Source of the DNA: Caenimonas sedimenti | GTDB lineage: Bacteria; Pseudomonadota; Gammaproteobacteria; Burkholderiales; Burkholderiaceae_C | DNA length: 64,000 nucleotides | Assembly: GCF_007833165.1 (NCBI RefSeq) | Contig: NZ_VOBQ01000025.1 | Coordinates: 17,518-81,517, forward strand | Reading direction: 5' to 3' | In this document: piece after piece, positions 33,540 through 42,278 of the stretch | Layout of the letters: each line of letters starts with the position of its first letter | Position numbering within the stretch: position 1 is the stretch's first letter | Notes under the pieces: generated by a model | Database searches by the model: none | The model's input: only the letters and a program-made list of their open reading frames with translations | Told to the model about the DNA's origin: nothing | Made by a program: the position numbers and the translations under genes

Positions 33540-34325
33540 CTATTGTCCCAGCAATCGCGAAATCAGGCCCCGTTTTTTGGAGCCCGTCGATGCCAATGCA
33601 AGCAGGACGGAGATGTTGTCGCGCCCGCCGTTGGCGTTCGCGGCATCGATCAAATGCGCCACCTTCTGGTCGAGAGTCTCCTCGACCAGCATCAACTTCT
33701 CGATGGCGTCGTCTTCCAGCATGTCCGACAACCCGTCGGAACACATCATGTAGAGATCGCCCGGTTCGACCTTGTGTTCGTTGACCTCGAGCAGCACCGC
33801 ATCCTCGACGCCGAGGGCGCGCGTCACCAGGTTCTTGTTGGTGGAGGTCGCGGCCTGCGCCGCGGTGATGAGCCCGGCGTCCATCTGCTCCTGCAGCAAC
33901 GAGTGGTCCTTGGTGACCCGCTCCAGCTTGCCCGCGCGCAGGCGGTAGCAGCGCGAATCCCCGATGTGCCCCAGCATCACCCGGCCGTCCTGGAACACGC
34001 CGAGCACCAGGGTCGTGCCCATGCCGCTGTATTGCGGGTTCGAGTTCGCGGCATTGAAGATCGAGCGGTTCGCGTTGTCGACGCAGATCTCCATGGCGCG
34101 GCGCACCTCGCGGCCGTTCGCGTGCCGGCCGGCCTGCGCCAGCCAGCGTCCCAGCTCGGACTTGATGAAGGTGGTGGCCATGCCGCTGGCGATCTCGCCG
34201 GCGTTGTAGCCCCCCATGCCGTCGGCCAGGATGCCGAGCCGCGTGGGCTCATCGAACGTCACCGAATCCTCGTTGTTCTCGCGCGCCAGACCCGGATCGG
34301 TGCGAATGCAAAACTCGTAGTTCAT
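33540..34325 (-). CDS. PP2C-family Ser/Thr protein phosphatase
   Basis: This 261-residue phosphatase of the PPM/PP2C (Stp/PrpC) family has its metal-binding motifs in order: ENNEDS, ILADGMGGYNAGE, GHIGDSRCYRLR, CSDGLSD and GGRDNISVLLA. It reverses Ser/Thr phosphorylation, here almost certainly by the kinase encoded 10 bp upstream. The start MNYEFCIRTDPG (34325) matches the family's N-terminus. An earlier Met in frame would extend it 18 residues into the kinase gene's end. Confidence 0.93.
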   Translation of the reverse strand: MNYEFCIRTDPGLARENNEDSVTFDEPTRLGILADGMGGYNAGEIASGMATTFIKSELGRWLAQAGRHANGREVRRAMEICVDNANRSIFNAANSNPQYSGMGTTLVLGVFQDGRVMLGHIGDSRCYRLRAGKLERVTKDHSLLQEQMDAGLITAAQAATSTNKNLVTRALGVEDAVLLEVNEHKVEPGDLYMMCSDGLSDMLEDDAIEKLMLVEETLDQKVAHLIDAANANGGRDNISVLLALASTGSKKRGLISRLLGQ

Positions 34326-34335
34326 GGTTGCCGGA

Positions 34336-37300
34336 TCAAGGCTCCTGGTCGGTCTTTCCGCCGCCGGCACCGGGCGCACCGGGCGCCGCGGGCTTTGTCA
34401 TCACGGAGGTCTTGTCGAACTGGGGACCTTGACCGGCCCCCCCTTGTTTCTGGGCCGCATCATAGCCGGGCGCGGCCGAGGCAGGCTGGGTGGCCGCGAA
34501 TGCGGGACCGCTGCCGGGGCCGGAAGGCACCGTCGCCGCGAAGCCCGGGGCGTTGCCAGCGGGTACCGTGGCGGCGAACTGCGCGTTGCCCGCGGGCACC
34601 GTGGCCGCGAAGCCGCGCGCGGCCGAGGCCGGCTGCGTGGCTTCGAAATTCACGCCCGCGCCGGCCGCCGGCGCGGCCCCGGGCGCCATGACGAGGGTCT
34701 TCTCCGCCTGCGCGGCGGCCGCGCCGGGCGGCGGCCGCTGGAAGGCCGCGGTCTTCTCGGCGGCGCCCGTTGCCGCGGCGACGGCGGACACCGCCGGTGC
34801 GGGGCGCGCCGCCTGGGGAGCCGCAGCCGGCGCGGCTGCGCGCATCGGCGCGGTGGCACCGCCCGTCATGTCGTTGATCACCTGCTTCAGCGCGGCCGCG
34901 AACGTGTCGCCGTCCTGGTAGCGGGCCTCGGACTTCTTGGCGAGCGAGAAGGCGACGATCTCCGCCAGCTGCGGCGACACGTCCTTGCGGATCAGGCGGA
35001 TGTCGGGCGCCTCCTCGTTGGCGATCTTGTACATCAGCTCCGCCATCGAATCGCCGCGGAACGGCAGCACGCCCGTGAGCATCTGGAACAGCATCACGCC
35101 CAGCGAATAGAGGTCCGAGCGGCCATCGACCTTCTTGCCCGCGATCTGCTCGGGCGACATGAAGCTGGGCGTGCCCAGCACCAGGCCCGTCTTGGTCTTG
35201 CTGGAGTCGGTGATGCGCGCGATGCCGAAGTCGGTGACCTTCACCACGTCGCTTTCCGGCTCGTACATGATGTTGGCCGGCTTGATGTCGCGGTGCACGA
35301 CGTTCTGCCGGTGCGCATAGGCGAGCGCCTCGGCGACGCGGGCGACGATCGAGAGCACCCGCGGGATCGGCAGCAGGTGGCCGTCCTTGCACTGGTCGAC
35401 CAGGTCCTTGCCCTTCAGGAATTCCATGGCGATGTAGGCCAGCTCGTGTTCCTCGCCCGCGTCGAAGATGGTCACGATGTTCTGGTGCTGCAGCCGGCCC
35501 GCCGTCTCGGCCTCGCGGAAGAAGCGTTCGCGCGCGTCGTTCAGCTCCTCGCCTTCGAACTCGTTCGACAGGGCCATGGTCTTGATGGCCACGACACGGC
35601 CGATCTTCGGGTCCTTGCCCAGGTAGACCACGCCCATCGCGCCCTTGCCGAGCTCCTTCTCGACCTGGTAGCGGCCCAGCATCGGCTTCTCGACGCCGCC
35701 GCCATCGAGCAGCATGGTGCCGCCCGGATGGCCGCCGCCGCCGCCGAGGATGACCGTCTCGGAGAGGTTCTTCGCGCGATTGAGCTTGGCTTCGAGGTCC
35801 TTGTACTTCGGGTTGAAGGCGGCCATGTGCTCGTACACGGCCTGCGCCTTGTTGAACTGCCGCTTGCGCTCGAAGTCCAGCGCGAGGTTGTAGAGGTTGC
35901 CCATCACCTCGTCGCCCATGGGCACGCGGCGGAAGCGGTCGAAGGCCTGGTCGAGCCGGCCCTGGCCCTGCTCCGCCAGGCCCATCATGCGGTTCGTCTC
36001 GGCGGATTCCGCGTCCGACTTCAGCTTGCCGGCCTCGGTGACCAGGAAGCGCTTGGTCGTGAGCGCGAGGTGCCCGATCACGAGCAGCATCGCCGGGTAG
36101 ACCAGTGGCAACCAGGTCGACGCGCCGGCCAGCAAGCCGTATTCGGCCCCCAGCAGCACGATGAAGAGTGCGGCGGTGATGGCGCCGGACATGCCGGCGG
36201 ACAGCCGCGGCAGCAGCCCGATCAGGTAGCCCGCCACCAGCAGGAACGCGCCGAGCGCCGCCCAGCGGCCCCAGCCGGGCTGGACCAGGAAGTGCTCGCC
36301 GAGGATGCTGGAAGTGATGTGCGCGATCATCTCCACCGGTGTCAGCGCCGCATAGCCGGGGGCAGGGAACTGCACACCGACGCCGGCCGCGGTGGGACCG
36401 ATGATCACGATCTTGTTGGCGTACTTCGCGGCCGGGATCTTTCCGGAGAGCACGTCGTAGAAGGAATCCACCGCGAAGGCCGGCTTGGCGCCCGTGCCCT
36501 TGTAGAACTGCGGCAGCATGCGGGCGGATTCATCGGTCTTCACGCGCAGCTTGCCGATCTGCACCGACTCGCCCGTGTTCAGCCGGATGTCCTTGGGCGA
36601 AAGATTCAGGCTCTGGGCCGCCGCCATCAGGGCCATCGAGGGAACGGCCTTGCCGTAATAGTTGACCAGCATCGGCTCGGTGCGGACCGCGCCGTCGACG
36701 TCGTTGAGCTGGTTCAGGTGCCCGATGCCGGCGGCGGCGTTGCCGATCGAGTCGATCGGCTGCGTCGTCGACACGGCCAGCACCGAAAAACCGTTGTTCT
36801 CGTCGATCGCGCTTTTCAGGGCAAAGGCCGGCAGGGGCTTGTCGGCCTTGCCCTGCGGTTCGCCCAGCACGAAATAGGAGGGCACCAGCACGTTGCCCGC
36901 CTTGGTCATGCTGGCGGCGAGCTTGCCGTCGGTGTCGAGGGCCTGTTCGGCCTCGGCGATGAGCTTGGACACGGGATCCTGCGGCGCGGGCGCCGGAGCC
37001 GCGGCCGCCGGCGCGGCGGGGTCCAGCGCCGAAGGGGCCGCCGCGGGCGCGGCGGGAGCGCCCAGGCCCAGCGTTTCCTTGATCTTGCGGATGTAGACCA
37101 GGCCGCGGTCGGTCTGGGGCTCGAAGAAGAACGCGTTGTAGACGACCGTTTTCGCCTTCGCGGCGGCGAGCATGTCGATCATCTGCGCATGGACGTCGCG
37201 GGACCAGGGCCAGCGCCCGATGTTGGCGATGCTCTGGTCGTCGATGGCGATGATGGCGATGCGGTCGGAGGGCTGGCGGTTGCCGCTGGTGGCGGCGAAG

Positions 37301-37437
37301 TCGTAGTAGCGGCGCTCGAGGGTGCCGATGAAGTCGGTGCCGAGGTTGAGGATGACGACGGCCAGCACCACCAGGACGCCCACGAACCAGTCGCTGCGCC
37401 AGAACTTCCCGCGCTTAGCGGATGATGATGTGCTCAC
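34336..37437 (-). CDS. CHASE2-domain Ser/Thr protein kinase with repeat-containing tail
   Basis: In this 1033-residue protein a membrane anchor (about 14-34) precedes a periplasmic CHASE2 sensor (IAIIAIDDQSIANIGRWPWSR, to about 375). Membrane helices follow (about 390-470), then a helical linker. A Hanks-type kinase occupies about 584-855, with GKGAMGVV Gly loop, VVAIKTM Lys, HRDIKPANIM catalytic loop, DFGIAR and SPEQIAG. The 177-residue tail is Ala/Pro-rich with five AATVP/ATQP repeats and three (D/E)KT motifs (Thr896, Thr914, Thr1010), plausible phosphorylation sites. GTG (37435-37437) was chosen as start, with AAGGGGC upstream. It heads the operon with the phosphatase, FHA and cyclase genes. 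Confidence 0.9.
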   Translation of the reverse strand: MSTSSSAKRGKFWRSDWFVGVLVVLAVVILNLGTDFIGTLERRYYDFAATSGNRQPSDRIAIIAIDDQSIANIGRWPWSRDVHAQMIDMLAAAKAKTVVYNAFFFEPQTDRGLVYIRKIKETLGLGAPAAPAAAPSALDPAAPAAAAPAPAPQDPVSKLIAEAEQALDTDGKLAASMTKAGNVLVPSYFVLGEPQGKADKPLPAFALKSAIDENNGFSVLAVSTTQPIDSIGNAAAGIGHLNQLNDVDGAVRTEPMLVNYYGKAVPSMALMAAAQSLNLSPKDIRLNTGESVQIGKLRVKTDESARMLPQFYKGTGAKPAFAVDSFYDVLSGKIPAAKYANKIVIIGPTAAGVGVQFPAPGYAALTPVEMIAHITSSILGEHFLVQPGWGRWAALGAFLLVAGYLIGLLPRLSAGMSGAITAALFIVLLGAEYGLLAGASTWLPLVYPAMLLVIGHLALTTKRFLVTEAGKLKSDAESAETNRMMGLAEQGQGRLDQAFDRFRRVPMGDEVMGNLYNLALDFERKRQFNKAQAVYEHMAAFNPKYKDLEAKLNRAKNLSETVILGGGGGHPGGTMLLDGGGVEKPMLGRYQVEKELGKGAMGVVYLGKDPKIGRVVAIKTMALSNEFEGEELNDARERFFREAETAGRLQHQNIVTIFDAGEEHELAYIAMEFLKGKDLVDQCKDGHLLPIPRVLSIVARVAEALAYAHRQNVVHRDIKPANIMYEPESDVVKVTDFGIARITDSSKTKTGLVLGTPSFMSPEQIAGKKVDGRSDLYSLGVMLFQMLTGVLPFRGDSMAELMYKIANEEAPDIRLIRKDVSPQLAEIVAFSLAKKSEARYQDGDTFAAALKQVINDMTGGATAPMRAAAPAAAPQAARPAPAVSAVAAATGAAEKTAAFQRPPPGAAAAQAEKTLVMAPGAAPAAGAGVNFEATQPASAARGFAATVPAGNAQFAATVPAGNAPGFAATVPSGPGSGPAFAATQPASAAPGYDAAQKQGGAGQGPQFDKTSVMTKPAAPGAPGAGGGKTDQEP

Positions 37438-37632
37438 TTGCCCGCCCCTTGTCCGAACCGCCAGACACTGTGGAAACCCACAGCCAACCACTCCCGCAAC
37501 GCCGCCAACAGGGCGCAGGGCTCCTGCTGGCGACGTTATCAGACGGCACAGTCACGGGCAAGAGACTTTGTCACCTTCCGACTACGGATTGTTGCAAATC
37601 CACCCGGCACGCTCGCGGCGGCCGGGCGGCGC

Positions 37633-38337
37633 TCAGGCTGCGGCTTCCGGCTTCTTGCGCGCCTGCAACAGCTTGCCGAGCGCGAGCACCAGCAGCGCGC
37701 CGCCGGCGGCCATGGCGTATTCCCAGGTCTTGCTGGCGGGCAGCCAGTCCTTCAGGCCCGGGTCGGTGTAGATCATCTGCCCCGCGATCCATCCGAGCAG
37801 CATCGCGCCCAGCGTGATGATGATGGGGAAGCGGTCCATCAGCTTCAGCACGATCTGGCTGCCGGCCACGATGATGGGGATGCTCACCAGCAGGCCGAAG
37901 ATCACCAGGGGCAACTGGTGGGCCTGGCCCGCGCCTTGCGCGGCGCCGGCGATGGCCAGCACGTTGTCGACGCTCATCACCAGGTCGGCCACGATGACGG
38001 TCTTCACCGCGCCCCAGAGCTTGTCGTTGGCGCTGATGTTCGAGTGGTCGTCGTCATCGTGCGGCATCAGCAGCTTGACCCCGATCCAGACCAGCAGCAC
38101 GCCGCCGACCAGCTTGAGGTAGGGGATCGCCAGCAGCGCGAGCGCGAAGGCGATCAGGACCACCCGCAGGATGATCGCGCCCATGGTGCCGTAGATGATG
38201 CCGAGCTTGCGCTGCTTGGGCGGCAGGCCGCGGCAGGCCAACGCGATCACCACCGCGTTGTCCCCGCCCAGCAGGATGTCGATCAGGATGATCTGGCCCA
38301 CTGCGACCCAGAAAGCGGTGGTCATGAACTCTGCCAT
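37633..38337 (-). CDS. TerC family integral membrane protein (second paralogue)
   Basis: This 234-residue protein has about seven membrane segments, with the TerC motifs DILLGGDNAVVIALA and DLVMSVDNVLAIAGAA. An acidic His/Asp loop (MPHDDDDHSN) lies between helices and could contact metal. It probably exports Mn2+ or a related cation, or loads secreted enzymes with metal. Unlike the 8273-8980 paralogue it has no yybP-ykoY leader; a terminator for sucD lies in its short upstream region. The 195 bp between it and the kinase gene (37438-37632) must hold the kinase operon promoter, but I see no clear hexamers. Confidence 0.88.
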   Translation of the reverse strand: MAEFMTTAFWVAVGQIILIDILLGGDNAVVIALACRGLPPKQRKLGIIYGTMGAIILRVVLIAFALALLAIPYLKLVGGVLLVWIGVKLLMPHDDDDHSNISANDKLWGAVKTVIVADLVMSVDNVLAIAGAAQGAGQAHQLPLVIFGLLVSIPIIVAGSQIVLKLMDRFPIIITLGAMLLGWIAGQMIYTDPGLKDWLPASKTWEYAMAAGGALLVLALGKLLQARKKPEAAA

Positions 38338-38360
38338 GCGGTGCCTCGTTGTTCTTGCGT

Positions 38361-38402
38361 GGAAAAAGCGAAAGCCGATTGTCCTTCAGGACAACCGGCT
38401 TC
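38361..38402 (-). terminator. Rho-independent terminator after sucD
   Basis: On the minus strand a stem of AAGCCGGTTGTCCT / AGGACAATCGGCTT (one mismatch) is followed by TCGCTTTTTC. It lies 31 bp after the sucD stop. Confidence 0.85.
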
Positions 38403-38433
38403 GTGTTGTGGCTAACTCGTATCGTGCTGCCGC

Positions 38434-39327
38434 TTACAGCAATGCCTTCAGCAGCTTGGCCATTTCCGACGGGTTGCGGGTGACCTTGAAGCCGCACTCT
38501 TCCATGATGGCCAGCTTGGCGTCGGCCGTGTCGGCGCCGCCGGAGATCAGCGCGCCGGCGTGGCCCATGCGCTTGCCGGGGGGCGCCGTCACGCCGGCGA
38601 TGAAGCCGACGATCGGCTTCTTCATGTGGTCCTTGCACCAGCGGGCGGCTTCCGCCTCGTCCGGGCCGCCGATCTCGCCGATCATGATGACGGCATCGGT
38701 CTCGGGGTCGTCGTTGAACGCCTTCATCACGTCGATGTGCTTCAGGCCGTTGATCGGGTCACCGCCGATGCCGACCGCGCTGGACTGGCCGAGGCCGATC
38801 TCGGTGAGCTGGGCCACGGCTTCATAGGTGAGCGTGCCGGATCGCGACACCACGCCGATGCGGCCCTTGCGGTGGATGTGGCCGGGCATGATGCCGATCT
38901 TGATCTCGTCGGGCGTGATCAGGCCGGGGCAGTTGGGGCCCAGCAGCAGCGTCTTCTTGCCGCCGGCGGCTTCCTTGGCCTTCATCTTGTTGCGCACTTC
39001 GAGCATGTCGCGCACCGGGATGCCTTCGGTGATGCAGATCGCGAGGTCGAGGTCGGCCTCGACCGCTTCCCAGATCGCGGCGGCGGCGCCGGCGGGCGGC
39101 ACGTAGATCACCGAAACGTTGGCGCCGGTTTCCTTCTTGGCGTCCTTGACCGAAGCATAGATCGGGATGTCGAAGATCTTCTCGCCGGCCTTCTTGGGGT
39201 TCACGCCGGCCACGAAGCAGTTCTTGCCGTTGGCGTATTCCTGGCACTTCTCGGTGTGGAACTGGCCGGTCTTGCCGGTGATGCCCTGGGTGATGACGCG
39301 CGTGTCTTTGTTGATGTAGATGGACAT
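38434..39327 (-). CDS. sucD: succinyl-CoA synthetase alpha subunit
   Basis: This 297-residue TCA-cycle enzyme subunit binds CoA at the N-terminus (GITGKTGQFHTEKCQEYANG) and carries the catalytic phosphohistidine in GHAGALISGG. VSRSGTLTYEAVAQLT and GIGGDPINGL are standard. With SucB-type beta subunit it converts succinyl-CoA to succinate with ATP or GTP formation. It is nine bases downstream of sucC and is followed by a strong terminator. Confidence 0.97.
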   Translation of the reverse strand: MSIYINKDTRVITQGITGKTGQFHTEKCQEYANGKNCFVAGVNPKKAGEKIFDIPIYASVKDAKKETGANVSVIYVPPAGAAAAIWEAVEADLDLAICITEGIPVRDMLEVRNKMKAKEAAGGKKTLLLGPNCPGLITPDEIKIGIMPGHIHRKGRIGVVSRSGTLTYEAVAQLTEIGLGQSSAVGIGGDPINGLKHIDVMKAFNDDPETDAVIMIGEIGGPDEAEAARWCKDHMKKPIVGFIAGVTAPPGKRMGHAGALISGGADTADAKLAIMEECGFKVTRNPSEMAKLLKALL

Positions 39328-39336
39328 GTGTGTTCC

Positions 39337-40506
<1,170 letters not shown>

Positions 40507-40608
40507 GAGCTTGGTCTCTCGAGATCGGGATTCGGGGGCGCTGGCGAACGCTGGCGAAAAGACGCGTGTCGACCGCGGCAGCAGGGGATGCAGCCTTCGA
40601 CTGTATCA

Positions 40609-40623
40609 TGGTGCAACGCACCA
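40609..40623. promoter_or_regulatory. perfect 6-3-6 palindrome between sucC and argC, possible operator
   Basis: TGGTGC-AAC-GCACCA sits in the divergent intergenic region, 55 bp before argC and 103 bp before sucC. It directly follows TATCAT. No regulator is assigned. Confidence 0.3.
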
Positions 40624-40678
40624 ACTTTCCGCCTGCCTTACAGTGGGGGACGCACGTTTCAATCACGGGAAAAGAAGG

Positions 40679-41599
40679 ATGGCCAAGGTCTTCATCGATG
40701 GCGAAGCCGGCACCACCGGGCTGCAGATCCGGGAGCGCCTGGCCGGGATGCCGCAGGTCGAACTCGTGAGCATCGCGCCGGAGCGGCGCAAGGATCCGGC
40801 CGCCAAGCGCGAGCTCATGGCCGGCGTGGACCTCGTGATCTTCTGCCTGCATGACGACGCGGCCCGCGAATCGGCGGCCATGGTCGACGACATCGCGAAG
40901 GCGGGCGGCAAGGCGCCGCGCATCATCGACGCCTCGACGGCCCACCGGGTTGCCGAGGGCTGGGTGTTCGGCTTCGCCGAGCTCGCCCCCGGCCAGCGCG
41001 AAGCCATCGCGCGGGCGCCGCGCGTCAGCAACCCCGGCTGCTATGCGACCGGCGCGATCGCCCTGATCCGGCCGCTCGTCGACGCCGGCCTGCTGCCCGC
41101 GGACACGCCGCTCGCCCTCCCGTCCGTGAGCGGTTTCAGCGGCGGCGGCCGCGGCATGATCGAAGCCTACGAAGCGGGCACGGCGCCGGCCTACGAGGTC
41201 TATGCGCTGGGGCTGAAGCACAAGCACCTGCCGGAGATCATGAAGTACACCGGGCTCACGCGCCGGCCGATCTTCATCCCCGCCGTCGGCAACTTCCGCC
41301 AGGGCATGCTGGTGCAGCTGCCGCTGCACCTGGACACCCTGCCGGGCCAGCCAGCCCCGGCCGACCTGCAGGCTGCGCTGGCCAAGCACTATGCAGGCAG
41401 CGAGTGGGTGAGCGTGGAGCCGCCGACGGACGACGGCAAGCTCGAGCCGCAGGCCTTGAACGACAGCAACAAGATGGAACTGCGCGTCTACAGCAACATG
41501 GACTATCACCACGCCGTGCTGGTCGCGCGGCTGGACAACCTGGGCAAGGGCGCGAGCGGCGCCGCGGTGCAGAACCTCAAGCTGATGCTGGGGCTCTGA
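40679..41599 (+). CDS. argC: N-acetyl-gamma-glutamyl-phosphate reductase (short type)
   Basis: This 306-residue enzyme makes N-acetylglutamate semialdehyde in arginine synthesis using NADPH. Motifs are FIDGEAGTTGLQI (nucleotide loop), FCLHDDAARES, STAHRVAEGWVFGFAEL and the catalytic Cys in SNPGCYATG. HKHLPEI holds the catalytic His. The length (about 310) is the shorter type-2 ArgC. The ATG at 40679 is preceded by GAAAAGAAGG. The longer open frame upstream lacks the family start. Confidence 0.94.
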   Translation: MAKVFIDGEAGTTGLQIRERLAGMPQVELVSIAPERRKDPAAKRELMAGVDLVIFCLHDDAARESAAMVDDIAKAGGKAPRIIDASTAHRVAEGWVFGFAELAPGQREAIARAPRVSNPGCYATGAIALIRPLVDAGLLPADTPLALPSVSGFSGGGRGMIEAYEAGTAPAYEVYALGLKHKHLPEIMKYTGLTRRPIFIPAVGNFRQGMLVQLPLHLDTLPGQPAPADLQAALAKHYAGSEWVSVEPPTDDGKLEPQALNDSNKMELRVYSNMDYHHAVLVARLDNLGKGASGAAVQNLKLMLGL

Positions 41600-41621
41600 G
41601 CCGCTGCCGAGCCGTCCACAC

Positions 41622-42278
41622 ATGCAACCTGCCGTTCCCGGTCCGTCCGCGCTGCGCACGTCTCCTGCCGCCGACACGCTGCTCCTCCTCGGCTTCTTCG
41701 TCTCCGGCGCCAGCGCGCTCATCTACCAGGTCGGCTGGCAGCGCGCGCTGTACGGGTACATCGGCGTCGACATCGACTCCATCACCATCATCGTGTCGGT
41801 CTTCATGCTGGGCATCGGGGTCGGCGGGATGCTGGGCGGCTGGCTGGCGGACACCTTCCCGCGCCAGCGGCTGCGGCTGTACGCGCTGATCGAACTTTCG
41901 ATCGGCGCCTATGGGCTCGCGAGCCTGGCCTTCCTGCCCTGGCTGGTGGACACGCTGGCGCCCGCGTCCAGCGGCGCCGGCGCGAGCGTCGCCGCCTGCT
42001 TCGTGTTCCTGCTCGCGCCGACCATCCTCATGGGCATGACGCTGCCGCTGCTGACGATGGCGTTCGACGAGCGCCGCGCCAACATCGGCGTTTCGGTCGG
42101 CACGCTCTACTTCATCAACACGCTGGGCGCGGCGACCGGGGCCGGGCTGGTGCCGTTCTATCTGTTCCCGATGTGGGAACTGCCGCAAGTCGTCACGGCG
42201 GCGGCCGTCGGCAATTTCATGGTCATCGCATGCACCCTGCTCGCCGCCCGGCTGGTGCGCGCCGGAACGGGCCCATGA
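41622..42278 (+). CDS. membrane protein, N-terminal module of a spermidine-synthase-like pair
   Basis: This 218-residue protein has about six membrane helices. FFVSGASALIYQVGWQRALYGYIGVD and FMLGIGVGGMLGGWLAD are typical of the membrane portion of the large, fused spermidine-synthase-like proteins. APTILMGMTLPLLT is also diagnostic. It has no soluble domain of its own. Its TGA overlaps the ATG of the next gene (ATGA). The two together equal the usual fused protein, suggesting a split gene or a two-subunit version. Substrate unknown. Confidence 0.7.
   Translation: MQPAVPGPSALRTSPAADTLLLLGFFVSGASALIYQVGWQRALYGYIGVDIDSITIIVSVFMLGIGVGGMLGGWLADTFPRQRLRLYALIELSIGAYGLASLAFLPWLVDTLAPASSGAGASVAACFVFLLAPTILMGMTLPLLTMAFDERRANIGVSVGTLYFINTLGAATGAGLVPFYLFPMWELPQVVTAAAVGNFMVIACTLLAARLVRAGTGP

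Noticed and set aside
34336..34870. Short tandem repeats in the kinase tail as a CRISPR or other DNA repeat
   Set aside because: The repeats are in-frame AATVP/ATQP protein repeats with synonymous drift. Spacing is not CRISPR-like. I saw no CRISPR array anywhere in the window.
34324..37425. 1033-residue open frame on the plus strand
   Set aside because: It lies exactly opposite the Ser/Thr kinase gene, which has complete catalytic motifs. The antisense product has no recognisable domain.
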